This document shows positions 1-5,586 of a DNA stretch of 22,742 bases, in pieces. Both the position numbers and the translations under genes were made by a program. Where the stretch lies: positions 1-22,742 of the IMG/VR virus record IMGVR_UViG_3300033571_011451. The stretch is one strand, 5' to 3'. The notes beneath the pieces were generated by a model. That model made no database searches, was not told the origin of the DNA, and was given only the letters and a program-made list of their open reading frames with translations. The DNA is from a virus. Numbering within the stretch: the stretch's first letter is position 1; every line of letters begins with the position of its first letter.

Positions 1-1
1 T

Positions 2-850
2 TCCATATTTCTAAATATGGAAAACGAAGTACTTCGTCGTCTAGTTGTTGCTCCTACACTACGTGGCATCAACATTCAGACCAACGTAATGAAGATCCCT
101 CTAAATCCAGAAGCAACTGTTGCCTCTTGGGTTCAGAACAGTCAGTGGGGTTCTTCAAACAGCGCCGGTAACAATGCTACCCACGCTCTAAAGGAAATCA
201 CTTTGAGTGCATTCAAGGTAGCTACCAATGAGTACGTTGCTTTCGAAGAAGAAGAAGACGCTCTGTTGGCAATCATGCCTGTTATCCGTGACGCCATGGT
301 TCGCCGTGTTGCTCGCGCTGTTGACCGCGCTATGCTACGTGGTGAAGGCACAGGCTCAGACCCAGTTAAAGGTCTAGCAGGTTATGACGCAGTAAGCGCC
401 GTTACTCTAGATATCAGCGATTCTGACAAAATGACAGTTGCCAAGCTACAAGCTATGCGTCGTGACCTAGGTGCTTGGGGTCTAGATCCTTCAGAACTAG
501 TTTACATCGTAAGCACAGAAGGTTACTACGATCTACTAGAAGACACAAACTTCCTAACAGTTGACAAAGTTGGCACAATTGCTACATTGTTAACAGGTCA
601 AATCGGTGCAATTGGTAACACACCAGTTATCGTAAGCGCTGAATTTGCAGACAAAGCTGCTGGCGCTGTTGGCGCTATCTGTTTTGCACCAGGTAACTTC
701 TTGGTTGGTAATCAACGCGGTCTACGTGTTGACACACAAGACCTAGTAGAAACACAACGTCGTGTTATGGTAGCTAGCCTACGTACTGGCATGACTCAAG
801 TTACAACTAACCTAGGCCCAGCAGTTTCGGCCCTACGTTTCGTAGCTTAA
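2..850 (+). CDS. Major capsid protein, HK97 fold (5' end cut by the window)
   Basis: Shell-forming subunit of the phage head. The frame is open from the first full codon of the window. The first ATG (17) has no ribosome binding site and the visible 277 residues are short for HK97-type capsid proteins, so the true start lies upstream. Visible from the ATG: an E-loop/P-domain-like start (VLRRLVVAPTLRG, then ATVASWVQNSQW), the long 'spine' helix region around residues 60-115 with an EEEEDALLAIMPVIRD stretch and RAMLRGEGTGSDPVKGLAG (typical 'GdGtG..p.Gl' pattern), and the C-terminal A-domain ending NFLVGNQRGLRVDTQD and GPAVSALRFVA. Leucine is coded by CTA in 19 of 26 cases from the ATG, unusual and suggestive of tuning for high expression. 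A strong terminator follows directly, as is common after capsid genes. The assignment rests on family patterns recognised by eye; it is confident. Confidence 0.9.
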   Translation, partial: SIFLNMENEVLRRLVVAPTLRGINIQTNVMKIPLNPEATVASWVQNSQWGSSNSAGNNATHALKEITLSAFKVATNEYVAFEEEEDALLAIMPVIRDAMVRRVARAVDRAMLRGEGTGSDPVKGLAGYDAVSAVTLDISDSDKMTVAKLQAMRRDLGAWGLDPSELVYIVSTEGYYDLLEDTNFLTVDKVGTIATLLTGQIGAIGNTPVIVSAEFADKAAGAVGAICFAPGNFLVGNQRGLRVDTQDLVETQRRVMVASLRTGMTQVTTNLGPAVSALRFVA

Positions 851-860
851 TCTACATAAG

Positions 861-884
861 CAAGACCCTTCGGGGTCTTGTTTT
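861..884 (+). terminator. Rho-independent terminator after the capsid gene
   Basis: CAAGACCC (861-868) pairs with GGGTCTTG (873-880) around a TTCG loop, giving the very stable C(UUCG)G tetraloop, followed by TTTTAT. It probably limits read-through from the highly expressed capsid gene into the neck genes. Its right arm is shared with a second hairpin (876-917). Confidence 0.88.
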
Positions 885-917
885 ATAAATGTACTCTGGT
901 GCATTTATAAAACAAGA
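876..917 (+). promoter_or_regulatory. Long perfect hairpin overlapping the terminator and reaching the next gene's ribosome binding site
   Basis: TCTTGTTTTATAAATG (876-891) and CATTTATAAAACAAGA (902-917) are perfect reverse complements (16 bp) around the 10-base loop TACTCTGGTG. The left arm contains the terminator's TCTTG and its U-tract. The right arm ends inside the purine-rich AGAAAGG (915-921) that serves the gene starting at 930. The two stems cannot form fully together. Possible roles are a read-through control, an RNase III processing site or translation control; none is shown. Confidence 0.6.
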
Positions 918-929
918 AAGGTATGCTAA

Positions 930-1496
930 ATGGGACTAAATTTAATCACAAAAGCGGAATATAAAACATACGCTAGCATCACCAGTACTAATCAAGATGC
1001 AGAAATCGACTTATTGATTCCAAAAGTAAGCGAACTAGTAAAAACATATTGCCGCCGCACATTCGTAGACTACTACGACGAAGCAAAAACTGAAGTATTT
1101 GACGGCGGCTACGGCTCACTGATCTTAAAAGAAACACCTGTTACACAAGTTATTTCAGTACAGCGTAGTACAGACTATGGCCAAACTTACACTAAGCTAA
1201 CAAAGTTCGCAGACTGGGTACCCACAGGAGACTTTGTAGTAGCAATTGATCCCAGCGGATTTAAGCCAATGATCAATGGATACAAGGTAAGTTATTTTGC
1301 TGGATACGAAACAGTACCAGAAGACCTGCGTTTGGCAGTACTAGACTTGGTTACATACTATCGCAAAAATGATGGTGCTATTCATTCAACTAAAGCACCT
1401 GGCACAAATGCGGTGCAAATCGAATACATTTCAACTACTAGCTTACCTGCACATATTAAACGCGTCTTAGACTTTTATGTGGCGGATTATACATGA
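930..1496 (+). CDS. Head-tail connector (gp6-like adaptor)
   Basis: This 188-residue protein fits the phage gp6-like head-tail connector (adaptor) family, which forms a ring under the portal to join head and tail. The N-terminal helical part (LITKAEYKTYA, then DAEIDLLIPKVSELVKTYC) is followed by a beta region (KETPVTQVISVQRSTDYG, YKVSYFAGYETVP) and a helix EDLRLAVLDLVTYYRKND. This helix-beta-helix order, with 'GY..vPeDlr.Av.dlv.y', is characteristic of the family, and the length is usual. The start at 930 has AGAAAGG about eight bases upstream. The stop overlaps the next start (ATGA at 1493). Its place between capsid and tail terminator supports the call. No substrate or enzymatic role is expected. 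Confidence 0.78.
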   Translation: MGLNLITKAEYKTYASITSTNQDAEIDLLIPKVSELVKTYCRRTFVDYYDEAKTEVFDGGYGSLILKETPVTQVISVQRSTDYGQTYTKLTKFADWVPTGDFVVAIDPSGFKPMINGYKVSYFAGYETVPEDLRLAVLDLVTYYRKNDGAIHSTKAPGTNAVQIEYISTTSLPAHIKRVLDFYVADYT

Positions 1497-2947
1497 GTGT
1501 ACAAGAGTTTAATCAAGCACTGCAATCAGAGGTGTATAAGAAATGGTTTAACTCATTAGAGAAAAATATAGTCAGTTCAACTGTTGATAAGTTACGAGCA
1601 TCCCAACAGCGAGCAACTAAAACAGATTTTTTAATCACTGCTAAAGACGTTTCCAATATATTTAAATCAATTACTGGCTCTTCTAGTACGGAAGATGTGC
1701 AGGCCATGTTACAAAAACTTGCTGATAATTCAGGTATTGACGGTACAAAAGGCTCTTTACAAAAAATAGCTGGGCAAAATGCTGTTTTATATAAAGGAAT
1801 TGCTTTCGATACAATAACCGATGTATTAAACAGAGCCTTTACTAGTCAGGAAATAGAATATTACTTAGATCAACAGACCGAAATACACAAAGATAGATTA
1901 AAGCAAGAATTAAAAGATGACCCTACTCTTACTAAGTCTGAATATAGAAGAGAGTGGCAAAAAATTGACTCTATGCCAAAGTTCTCTATCGGTAGTTTCT
2001 TTGACAAAGGTCACGTAGTATCTGTAGGCACAAACTTAAGTAAGTCTTTTAGAAATGAGATTCAAAAATCTTCACAATTAGCTGACACAATAAAACAGAA
2101 TTTGTTACATGCTCTAGATATTTATATCAAGCGTTTAGAAGAGGACGATCTACAGTCAGCAAACCTATCAAAAGAAATATATCAAAATATTGATAATATA
2201 GACTATACTAAATCGGTAGATAAGTATTTAGTAGAGATGCAGTATAGCATTTTAAATAGGTCGTCAGGACGTGCTAGTAAAGCAATTATCGAAGAGCTTA
2301 GAAAAGTTTTTACGCCTGATTCAAGAGAAATAGAAAAGGCCGTTAATAATAGCTCAACAGGTATGATGCTGCTAGAGAGCAAAAGTTCTCCTAGCTTTAT
2401 CGACCTTATTGCTATTAACTTAGTTAGTGTGCTATCTACTGGCAAGGAAAATAAAAAAGTATACAGTGGTAAACTTAAAAATCCTATTATTAAAAAGTTA
2501 CCTGTAAAATTAAAAACTAATCCTAATAAAAAATTAATACAGGATGCAAAGAAGTTAAAAAACAAGATAAAGGCAAATAAGCCTAAGCCAGAAAAAGCTA
2601 AACCTAGTATAGATGCCGGCATTAGTTTAGTCAATCTACAAAACCTAATCAATCAGCAACTACAAGACGTAATTAGCGCCAACATGGGCGACGGAAATCG
2701 ACGAGACTTACTAAACTACCGCACAGGACGATTTGCTAGCTCAGCCAAAGTAGAGTACATAAGTGAAAGCCGAGCAGGAATGATTACCGCTTTTTATTCG
2801 TACATGAAAAATCCTTATGCAACTTTTAGTGGTGGTGGGCAGCAACAGTACCCAAGGTCACGTGACCCTAAGCTGCTGATATCAAAGTCAATTCGTGAAA
2901 TTGCAGCAACCCAAGTAGGTAACCGTTTAAGGGCAGTAAACGTATGA
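1493..2947 (+). CDS. Putative neck / tail-completion protein with large N-terminal extension
   Basis: This 484-residue protein sits where head-closure or HK97 gp10-like neck proteins are usually found. It overlaps its neighbours by ATGA on both sides, so it is translationally coupled. Two parts differ. Residues 1-375 are helical, polar and rich in Lys, Ser, Asn and Ile, ending in a lysine/proline linker at about 317-374 (for example KKLIQDAKKLKNKIKANKPK). Residues 380-484 look like a compact conserved domain with NYRTGRFASSAKVEYISES, FYSYMKNPYATFSGGGQQQ and KLLISKSIREIAATQVGNRL. Neck proteins of this class are usually 120-200 residues, so the size is odd. Arginine codons also change: AGA/AGG 8 against CGN 4 before about 2630, and 2 against 8 after. 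The C-terminal part is probably the neck function; the N-terminal role is unknown. Confidence 0.5.
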   Translation: MSVQEFNQALQSEVYKKWFNSLEKNIVSSTVDKLRASQQRATKTDFLITAKDVSNIFKSITGSSSTEDVQAMLQKLADNSGIDGTKGSLQKIAGQNAVLYKGIAFDTITDVLNRAFTSQEIEYYLDQQTEIHKDRLKQELKDDPTLTKSEYRREWQKIDSMPKFSIGSFFDKGHVVSVGTNLSKSFRNEIQKSSQLADTIKQNLLHALDIYIKRLEEDDLQSANLSKEIYQNIDNIDYTKSVDKYLVEMQYSILNRSSGRASKAIIEELRKVFTPDSREIEKAVNNSSTGMMLLESKSSPSFIDLIAINLVSVLSTGKENKKVYSGKLKNPIIKKLPVKLKTNPNKKLIQDAKKLKNKIKANKPKPEKAKPSIDAGISLVNLQNLINQQLQDVISANMGDGNRRDLLNYRTGRFASSAKVEYISESRAGMITAFYSYMKNPYATFSGGGQQQYPRSRDPKLLISKSIREIAATQVGNRLRAVNV

Positions 2948-3381
2948 GTCGTAGAACATCCATTATAAAAGCACTCACAGACAAACTAAAACTGGTTGAC
3001 GGTAATACTCCCTACCAAGTCAACCTAAGTGGCAATGCATATGCAAAGCTAAAATTCTGGGACGAAGTAGAAGATTTTCCTGCTGTGTATCTTACACCTG
3101 GATCAGAAATGCGCGAGTATCATCCCGGCGGATTTACTTGGGGTTACCTGGGAATCGCAGTCAAAGTATACTGCCGAGGCGAAGAAGCTCAACTAGAACT
3201 TGAACAGTTGCTAGAAGATGTGGAAACTTGCGTAGATGCAAACCGTGTGTTAGTATACGACCTGGACAAAAACTACGAAACTACTGAAATATTGATTCAG
3301 TCAATTACTACTGACGAGGGGCTATTAGCACCTTATGCAGTCGGTGAAATTAACTTACAAGTGCGTTACGCCATAATGTAA
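2944..3381 (+). CDS. Tail terminator protein (gpU / tail-completion-like)
   Basis: This 145-residue protein has the size and layout of tail terminator proteins, which cap the finished tail tube as a hexamer and set the joint to the head. An N-terminal helix (TSIIKALTDKLKLVDG) is followed by a beta region (FPAVYLTPGSEMREYHPGG, LGIAVKVYCRGEE), a helix with EAQLELEQLLEDVETCVD, and a last strand ending GEINLQVRYAIM. The pattern 'v.vy.rge.a...le.lledve..l' and a closing beta strand is typical of minor tail U-like proteins. AAGGG lies 11 bases before the start, and the start overlaps the preceding stop (ATGA at 2944). It is followed by a 79-base gap and then the tube gene, the usual order. Confidence 0.72.
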   Translation: MSRRTSIIKALTDKLKLVDGNTPYQVNLSGNAYAKLKFWDEVEDFPAVYLTPGSEMREYHPGGFTWGYLGIAVKVYCRGEEAQLELEQLLEDVETCVDANRVLVYDLDKNYETTEILIQSITTDEGLLAPYAVGEINLQVRYAIM

Positions 3382-3460
3382 GCTCTTGCGTTACAGTACC
3401 TGCAACAGATAAAAGTCTAGTTAATGTACTACAACGCCAAACTAAAAAAGGAAATGAAAT

Positions 3461-4597
3461 ATGTCATTTAATTTAATTCGTAATAGTCGCGTATTCTTCA
3501 CGACTAACGTAAATGCTGAAACAGGCGTAGTAGCTGCTAGCGGATTTTTGCCAGCAAACACTCGTGAAATCCAAGTTTTGGACGGTTTCAGTTTTTCACA
3601 AAACACAACAGCTGAAACAGTTACACTAAACGAAGGCGGTGCTGCACCAGTTCGTGGCCAGCGTAGCTTTAACACAGCACTAGAGCCAGTTGATTTTTCA
3701 ATGTCAACTTATATGCGTCCTGCTGATGGTGGTGTTAACATTACCTGTGAAGAAAGTGTGCTATGGAACGCAATGTTTGCCACAGACTCAATTGGTGACA
3801 CAAATGCTGCTTGGGTAGAAGGTACTACATCAGCCACATTGGTTGCCGGTAACTCACAATCACACCAACTACAAAAGTTTGGACTAATCATTGTTATTGA
3901 CGGCGTAAGCTATATTATTGATAACTGTGCCTTGGACACTGCTACAGTTGACTTTGGCTTAGACGCTATTGCAATGGTTGCTTGGACTGGTCGTGGTGCT
4001 ATTTTACGTCAACTAGCTGGTTTAACTGCTACAACAGGCACAACAGTTACTTTTGGTGGCGGCTTGACCGGAAGTGCCAAAGGCAAGAATACTACTGCAC
4101 CGTTTATTGCCAATAAGTTGAGCACTCTAACACTGAAAAAAGGTATCGATGGAACTGGCGCTACTTTCAACGTAGCTATTACTGGTGGTTCGCTAACAAT
4201 TGCCAACAACCTAACATACTTAACACCAGCTAACTTGGGTGTTGTTAACCGTCCGTTTACCTACTTTACTGGTACTCGTGCTATTACTGGAAGCTTAAAC
4301 GCTTACCTACGTGCAGGTGCCTCAAACACAGCGGGTCTACTAGCTGACTTGCTAGCAGGTTCTACAACTGATGTTGACCCAGCATTCTCTGTGCAGTTTG
4401 AAGTGGGTGGTATTTCAAACGCAACTCGCGTTGAATTCGAAATGCCAGCAGCTGTGTTAACAATTCCAACAGTTTCAACTGAGCAGGTTGTTAGTACAAC
4501 AATTAACTTTACAGCTCAAGGTTCCGCAACTGGAGCATTTGATATTGGTGTAGCAAACGAACTAGAAGTTCGTTACTTCACAACTAACGCAACTTAA
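3461..4597 (+). CDS. Major tail (tube) protein
   Basis: This 378-residue protein is likely the tail tube subunit that polymerises as stacked rings around the tape measure protein. It lies between the tail terminator and the chaperone pair and is enclosed by its own 79-base leader and a strong terminator, as expected for an abundant structural protein. It is beta-rich with few charged clusters. Visible stretches include FNLIRNSRVFFTTNVNAETG, EIQVLDGFSFSQNTTAETVT, RSFNTALEPVDFSMSTYMRP and a late VSTTINFTAQG strand followed by DIGVANELEVRYF. These resemble tube proteins in which the N-terminal half carries the 'F..t...lEpvdfs.sTY.rP' pattern. AAGGAAA (3448-3454) precedes the start. It is long for a single tube domain (about 150-250 residues), so an extra surface-exposed domain is possible. 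Confidence 0.78.
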   Translation: MSFNLIRNSRVFFTTNVNAETGVVAASGFLPANTREIQVLDGFSFSQNTTAETVTLNEGGAAPVRGQRSFNTALEPVDFSMSTYMRPADGGVNITCEESVLWNAMFATDSIGDTNAAWVEGTTSATLVAGNSQSHQLQKFGLIIVIDGVSYIIDNCALDTATVDFGLDAIAMVAWTGRGAILRQLAGLTATTGTTVTFGGGLTGSAKGKNTTAPFIANKLSTLTLKKGIDGTGATFNVAITGGSLTIANNLTYLTPANLGVVNRPFTYFTGTRAITGSLNAYLRAGASNTAGLLADLLAGSTTDVDPAFSVQFEVGGISNATRVEFEMPAAVLTIPTVSTEQVVSTTINFTAQGSATGAFDIGVANELEVRYFTTNAT

Positions 4598-4613
4598 TTT
4601 GCGTTAATTTCAA

Positions 4614-4644
4614 GGTACCGGCTGATCCCCGGTACCGCTTTTTT
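4614..4644 (+). terminator. Rho-independent terminator after the tail tube gene
   Basis: GGTACCGG (4614-4621) pairs with CCGGTACC (4629-4636) around a 7-base loop, followed by GC and TTTTTT (4639-4644), then CTTT. It lies 16 bases after the tube gene stop. It would reduce the chaperone transcript relative to the tube transcript. Confidence 0.88.
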
Positions 4645-4675
4645 CTTTGTTTGATAACCATAAATATTACATAAT

Positions 4676-5083
4676 ATGTCAATTTCATTAAAAACCCTGT
4701 TAGTTCCTTCAAAATCTCTAGAGGTAGAATACCCAGGGATGCCAGATTTTAAAATTCAGGTTGCTTTCCTAAGCCGCGAAACGCTGCAAAGCATTCGTAA
4801 AAAGTCTACTAAAACAAGTTTCAAGAACCGTCAACCAGTTGAAGAACTAAACGACGAACTATTCCTTGAACTATACGTTAAAAGCGCCATCAAAGGTTGG
4901 GGCGGACTAAAGCTTAAGTACTTGGAACAATTAGCACCAGTTGACTTAACTGGTCAAGATGCAGAAGCAGAGCTTGAGTACTCAGAAGAAAACGCACTGT
5001 ACTTAATGAAGAATTCCACAAACTTTGACAGTTTTGTAAGTGAGCAGGTAACAGACCTGGGAAACTTTTCAGCCAGCAAGTAA
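4676..5083 (+). CDS. Tail assembly chaperone, short form (gpG-like)
   Basis: This 135-residue protein is the short partner of the chaperone pair that loads tube subunits onto the tape measure protein and is absent from the finished virion (lambda gpG role). The call rests on position between tube and tape measure genes, the small acidic helical product, and an overlapping second frame reachable by a canonical -1 slippery site at 5059-5065. Visible: an N-terminal strand region (VEYPGMPDFKIQVAFLSRET), a basic stretch (IRKKSTKTSFKNRQP) and an acidic C-terminal half. There is no evident Shine-Dalgarno sequence before this ATG; the 31 bases between the terminator and the start are AT-rich, so initiation may be weak. 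That would fit the modest amount of chaperone needed compared with tube protein. Confidence 0.75.
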   Translation: MSISLKTLLVPSKSLEVEYPGMPDFKIQVAFLSRETLQSIRKKSTKTSFKNRQPVEELNDELFLELYVKSAIKGWGGLKLKYLEQLAPVDLTGQDAEAELEYSEENALYLMKNSTNFDSFVSEQVTDLGNFSASK

Positions 5084-5454
5084 CCAACATACGCGAACAG
5101 CTTCGCAGGTATTTTCAAAATTCGGATGTACGCATGACAAAGGACGCTTACTTTGAAATGTGTGAAATGTTGGCACAAGAGCCAATAGAAGAAGAAATAC
5201 CTGTGGAAGTCAGTGACTTTCCAGACCTAGTTCAGCAGTGTTTTGTGCTATACGGAATACTAGCAGACTGCTGGGATTCGATGGGTGGTGGTTATCTTGG
5301 CAAAGATTACTCAATAGTTTTTAACTTATTTCAAGTATACAATATACTAGATGCTGAAGAAATCCTGTTATGCTTGGATTTCTTACAGCACATGGACGGT
5401 GTACGTCAAAAACTAATCAGCGAAAAAATAAAAGCAAAAAGCCCGCAGCCGTAA
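4676..5454 (+). CDS. Tail assembly chaperone, frameshifted long form (gpGT-like)
   Basis: Predicted -1 frameshift product. Ribosomes read frame 2 to the AAC at 5063-5065, slip back one base on G GGA AAC, and continue in frame 1 from 5065 (CTT) to the TAA at 5452-5454. That gives about 259 residues: the first 130 of the short form, then LFSQQVTNIREQLRRYFQNS and the T-like part. In lambda, gpG and gpGT are made in this way from GGGAAAG, and the ratio of the two is important for tail assembly. Frame 1 is open from 5044 (after TGA at 5041-5043), so the two frames overlap over 5044-5083 and the heptamer sits inside that overlap. The slip itself is inferred from sequence, not measured. Confidence 0.75.
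5059..5065 (+). other. Programmed -1 frameshift slippery site GGGAAAC
   Basis: The heptamer fits X XXY YYZ in the zero frame (codons CTG GGA AAC) and lies in the 40-base overlap between the two chaperone frames, 15 bases before the zero-frame stop. Lambda uses GGGAAAG at the same functional place. A short stem GCGAA/TTCGC (5093-5097 with 5102-5106) lies 27 bases downstream; its relevance is unclear. Confidence 0.82.
5134..5454 (+). CDS. T-like chaperone segment (second frame; probably translated only by frameshift)
   Basis: The first ATG of the T frame is at 5134, but no good ribosome binding site precedes it and the frame extends back to 5044. This 106-residue part is therefore best seen as the C-terminal domain of the long chaperone. 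It is acidic (EEEIPVEVSDFPDLVQQ) and helical (YSIVFNLFQVYNILDAEE, EILLCLDFLQHMDGVRQKL). In the lambda system the T domain binds the tube protein. The last codons run into the left arm of the terminator at 5441. Independent translation from 5134 cannot be excluded. Confidence 0.4.
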   Translation: MTKDAYFEMCEMLAQEPIEEEIPVEVSDFPDLVQQCFVLYGILADCWDSMGGGYLGKDYSIVFNLFQVYNILDAEEILLCLDFLQHMDGVRQKLISEKIKAKSPQP

Positions 5455-5473
5455 AAAGCTTGCGGGCTTTTTT
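5436..5473 (+). terminator. Rho-independent terminator overlapping the end of the T frame
   Basis: GCCCGCA (5441-5447) pairs with TGCGGGC (5461-5467), flanked by AAAAA on the left and TTTTTT (5468-5473) on the right. The A/T flanks mean it could also act on the opposite strand. The stop codon of the chaperone frame (5452-5454) lies in the loop. Confidence 0.87.
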
Positions 5474-5492
5474 GTAGCTAAAAAAATTTGGT

Positions 5493-5521
5493 TTGACAAA
5501 TCCGTGCCTGTGTGCTATAAT
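5493..5521 (+). promoter_or_regulatory. Perfect sigma70 promoter for the tape measure/tail-tip operon
   Basis: TTGACA (5493-5498), a 17-base spacer and TATAAT (5516-5521), with an extended -10 TGC just before. Transcription should start near 5528, giving a leader of about 59 bases. The spacer shares TGCCT-N-TGTGC with the promoter at 21416-21444. It lies directly behind a terminator, so the next genes form a separate transcript. Confidence 0.9.
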
Positions 5522-5538
5522 CGTGTAAACTATAAATC

Positions 5539-5559
5539 CCAGTTTGATTTTTAAACTGG
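5539..5559 (+). promoter_or_regulatory. Small hairpin in the tape measure leader
   Basis: CCAGTTT (5539-5545) and AAACTGG (5553-5559) are perfect complements around GATTTTT. It lies near the predicted 5' end of the transcript and before the AGGAG ribosome binding site (5577-5581). It may stabilise the long mRNA; this is an inference. Confidence 0.4.
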
Positions 5560-5586
5560 AATGGTGTACAGCTATTAGGAGAACAA

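Noticed and set aside
17-19. ATG at 17 as the true start of the capsid gene
   Set aside because: No ribosome binding site precedes it, the frame is open to the left edge, and the product would lack the usual N-terminal part.
2203-2652. Minus-strand open frame of 149 codons with a hydrophobic, TM-like product
   Set aside because: The hydrophobic residues are the complement of Lys/Asn-rich codons of the neck gene. There is no sign of its own promoter or ribosome binding site.
3386-3413. Possible weak promoter before the tail tube gene (TTGCGT with GATAAA)
   Set aside because: Only partial matches to both boxes, in contrast with the two perfect promoters. Read-through from upstream genes explains expression equally well.
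4651-4677. Possible promoter before the chaperone gene (TTGATA with TAATAT)
   Set aside because: Spacer is only 15 bases and the RNA would start inside the gene, after its ATG.
5561-5578. Five-codon frame (MVYSY) in the tape measure leader
   Set aside because: No ribosome binding site, very short, and likely chance; its stop overlaps the real binding site.
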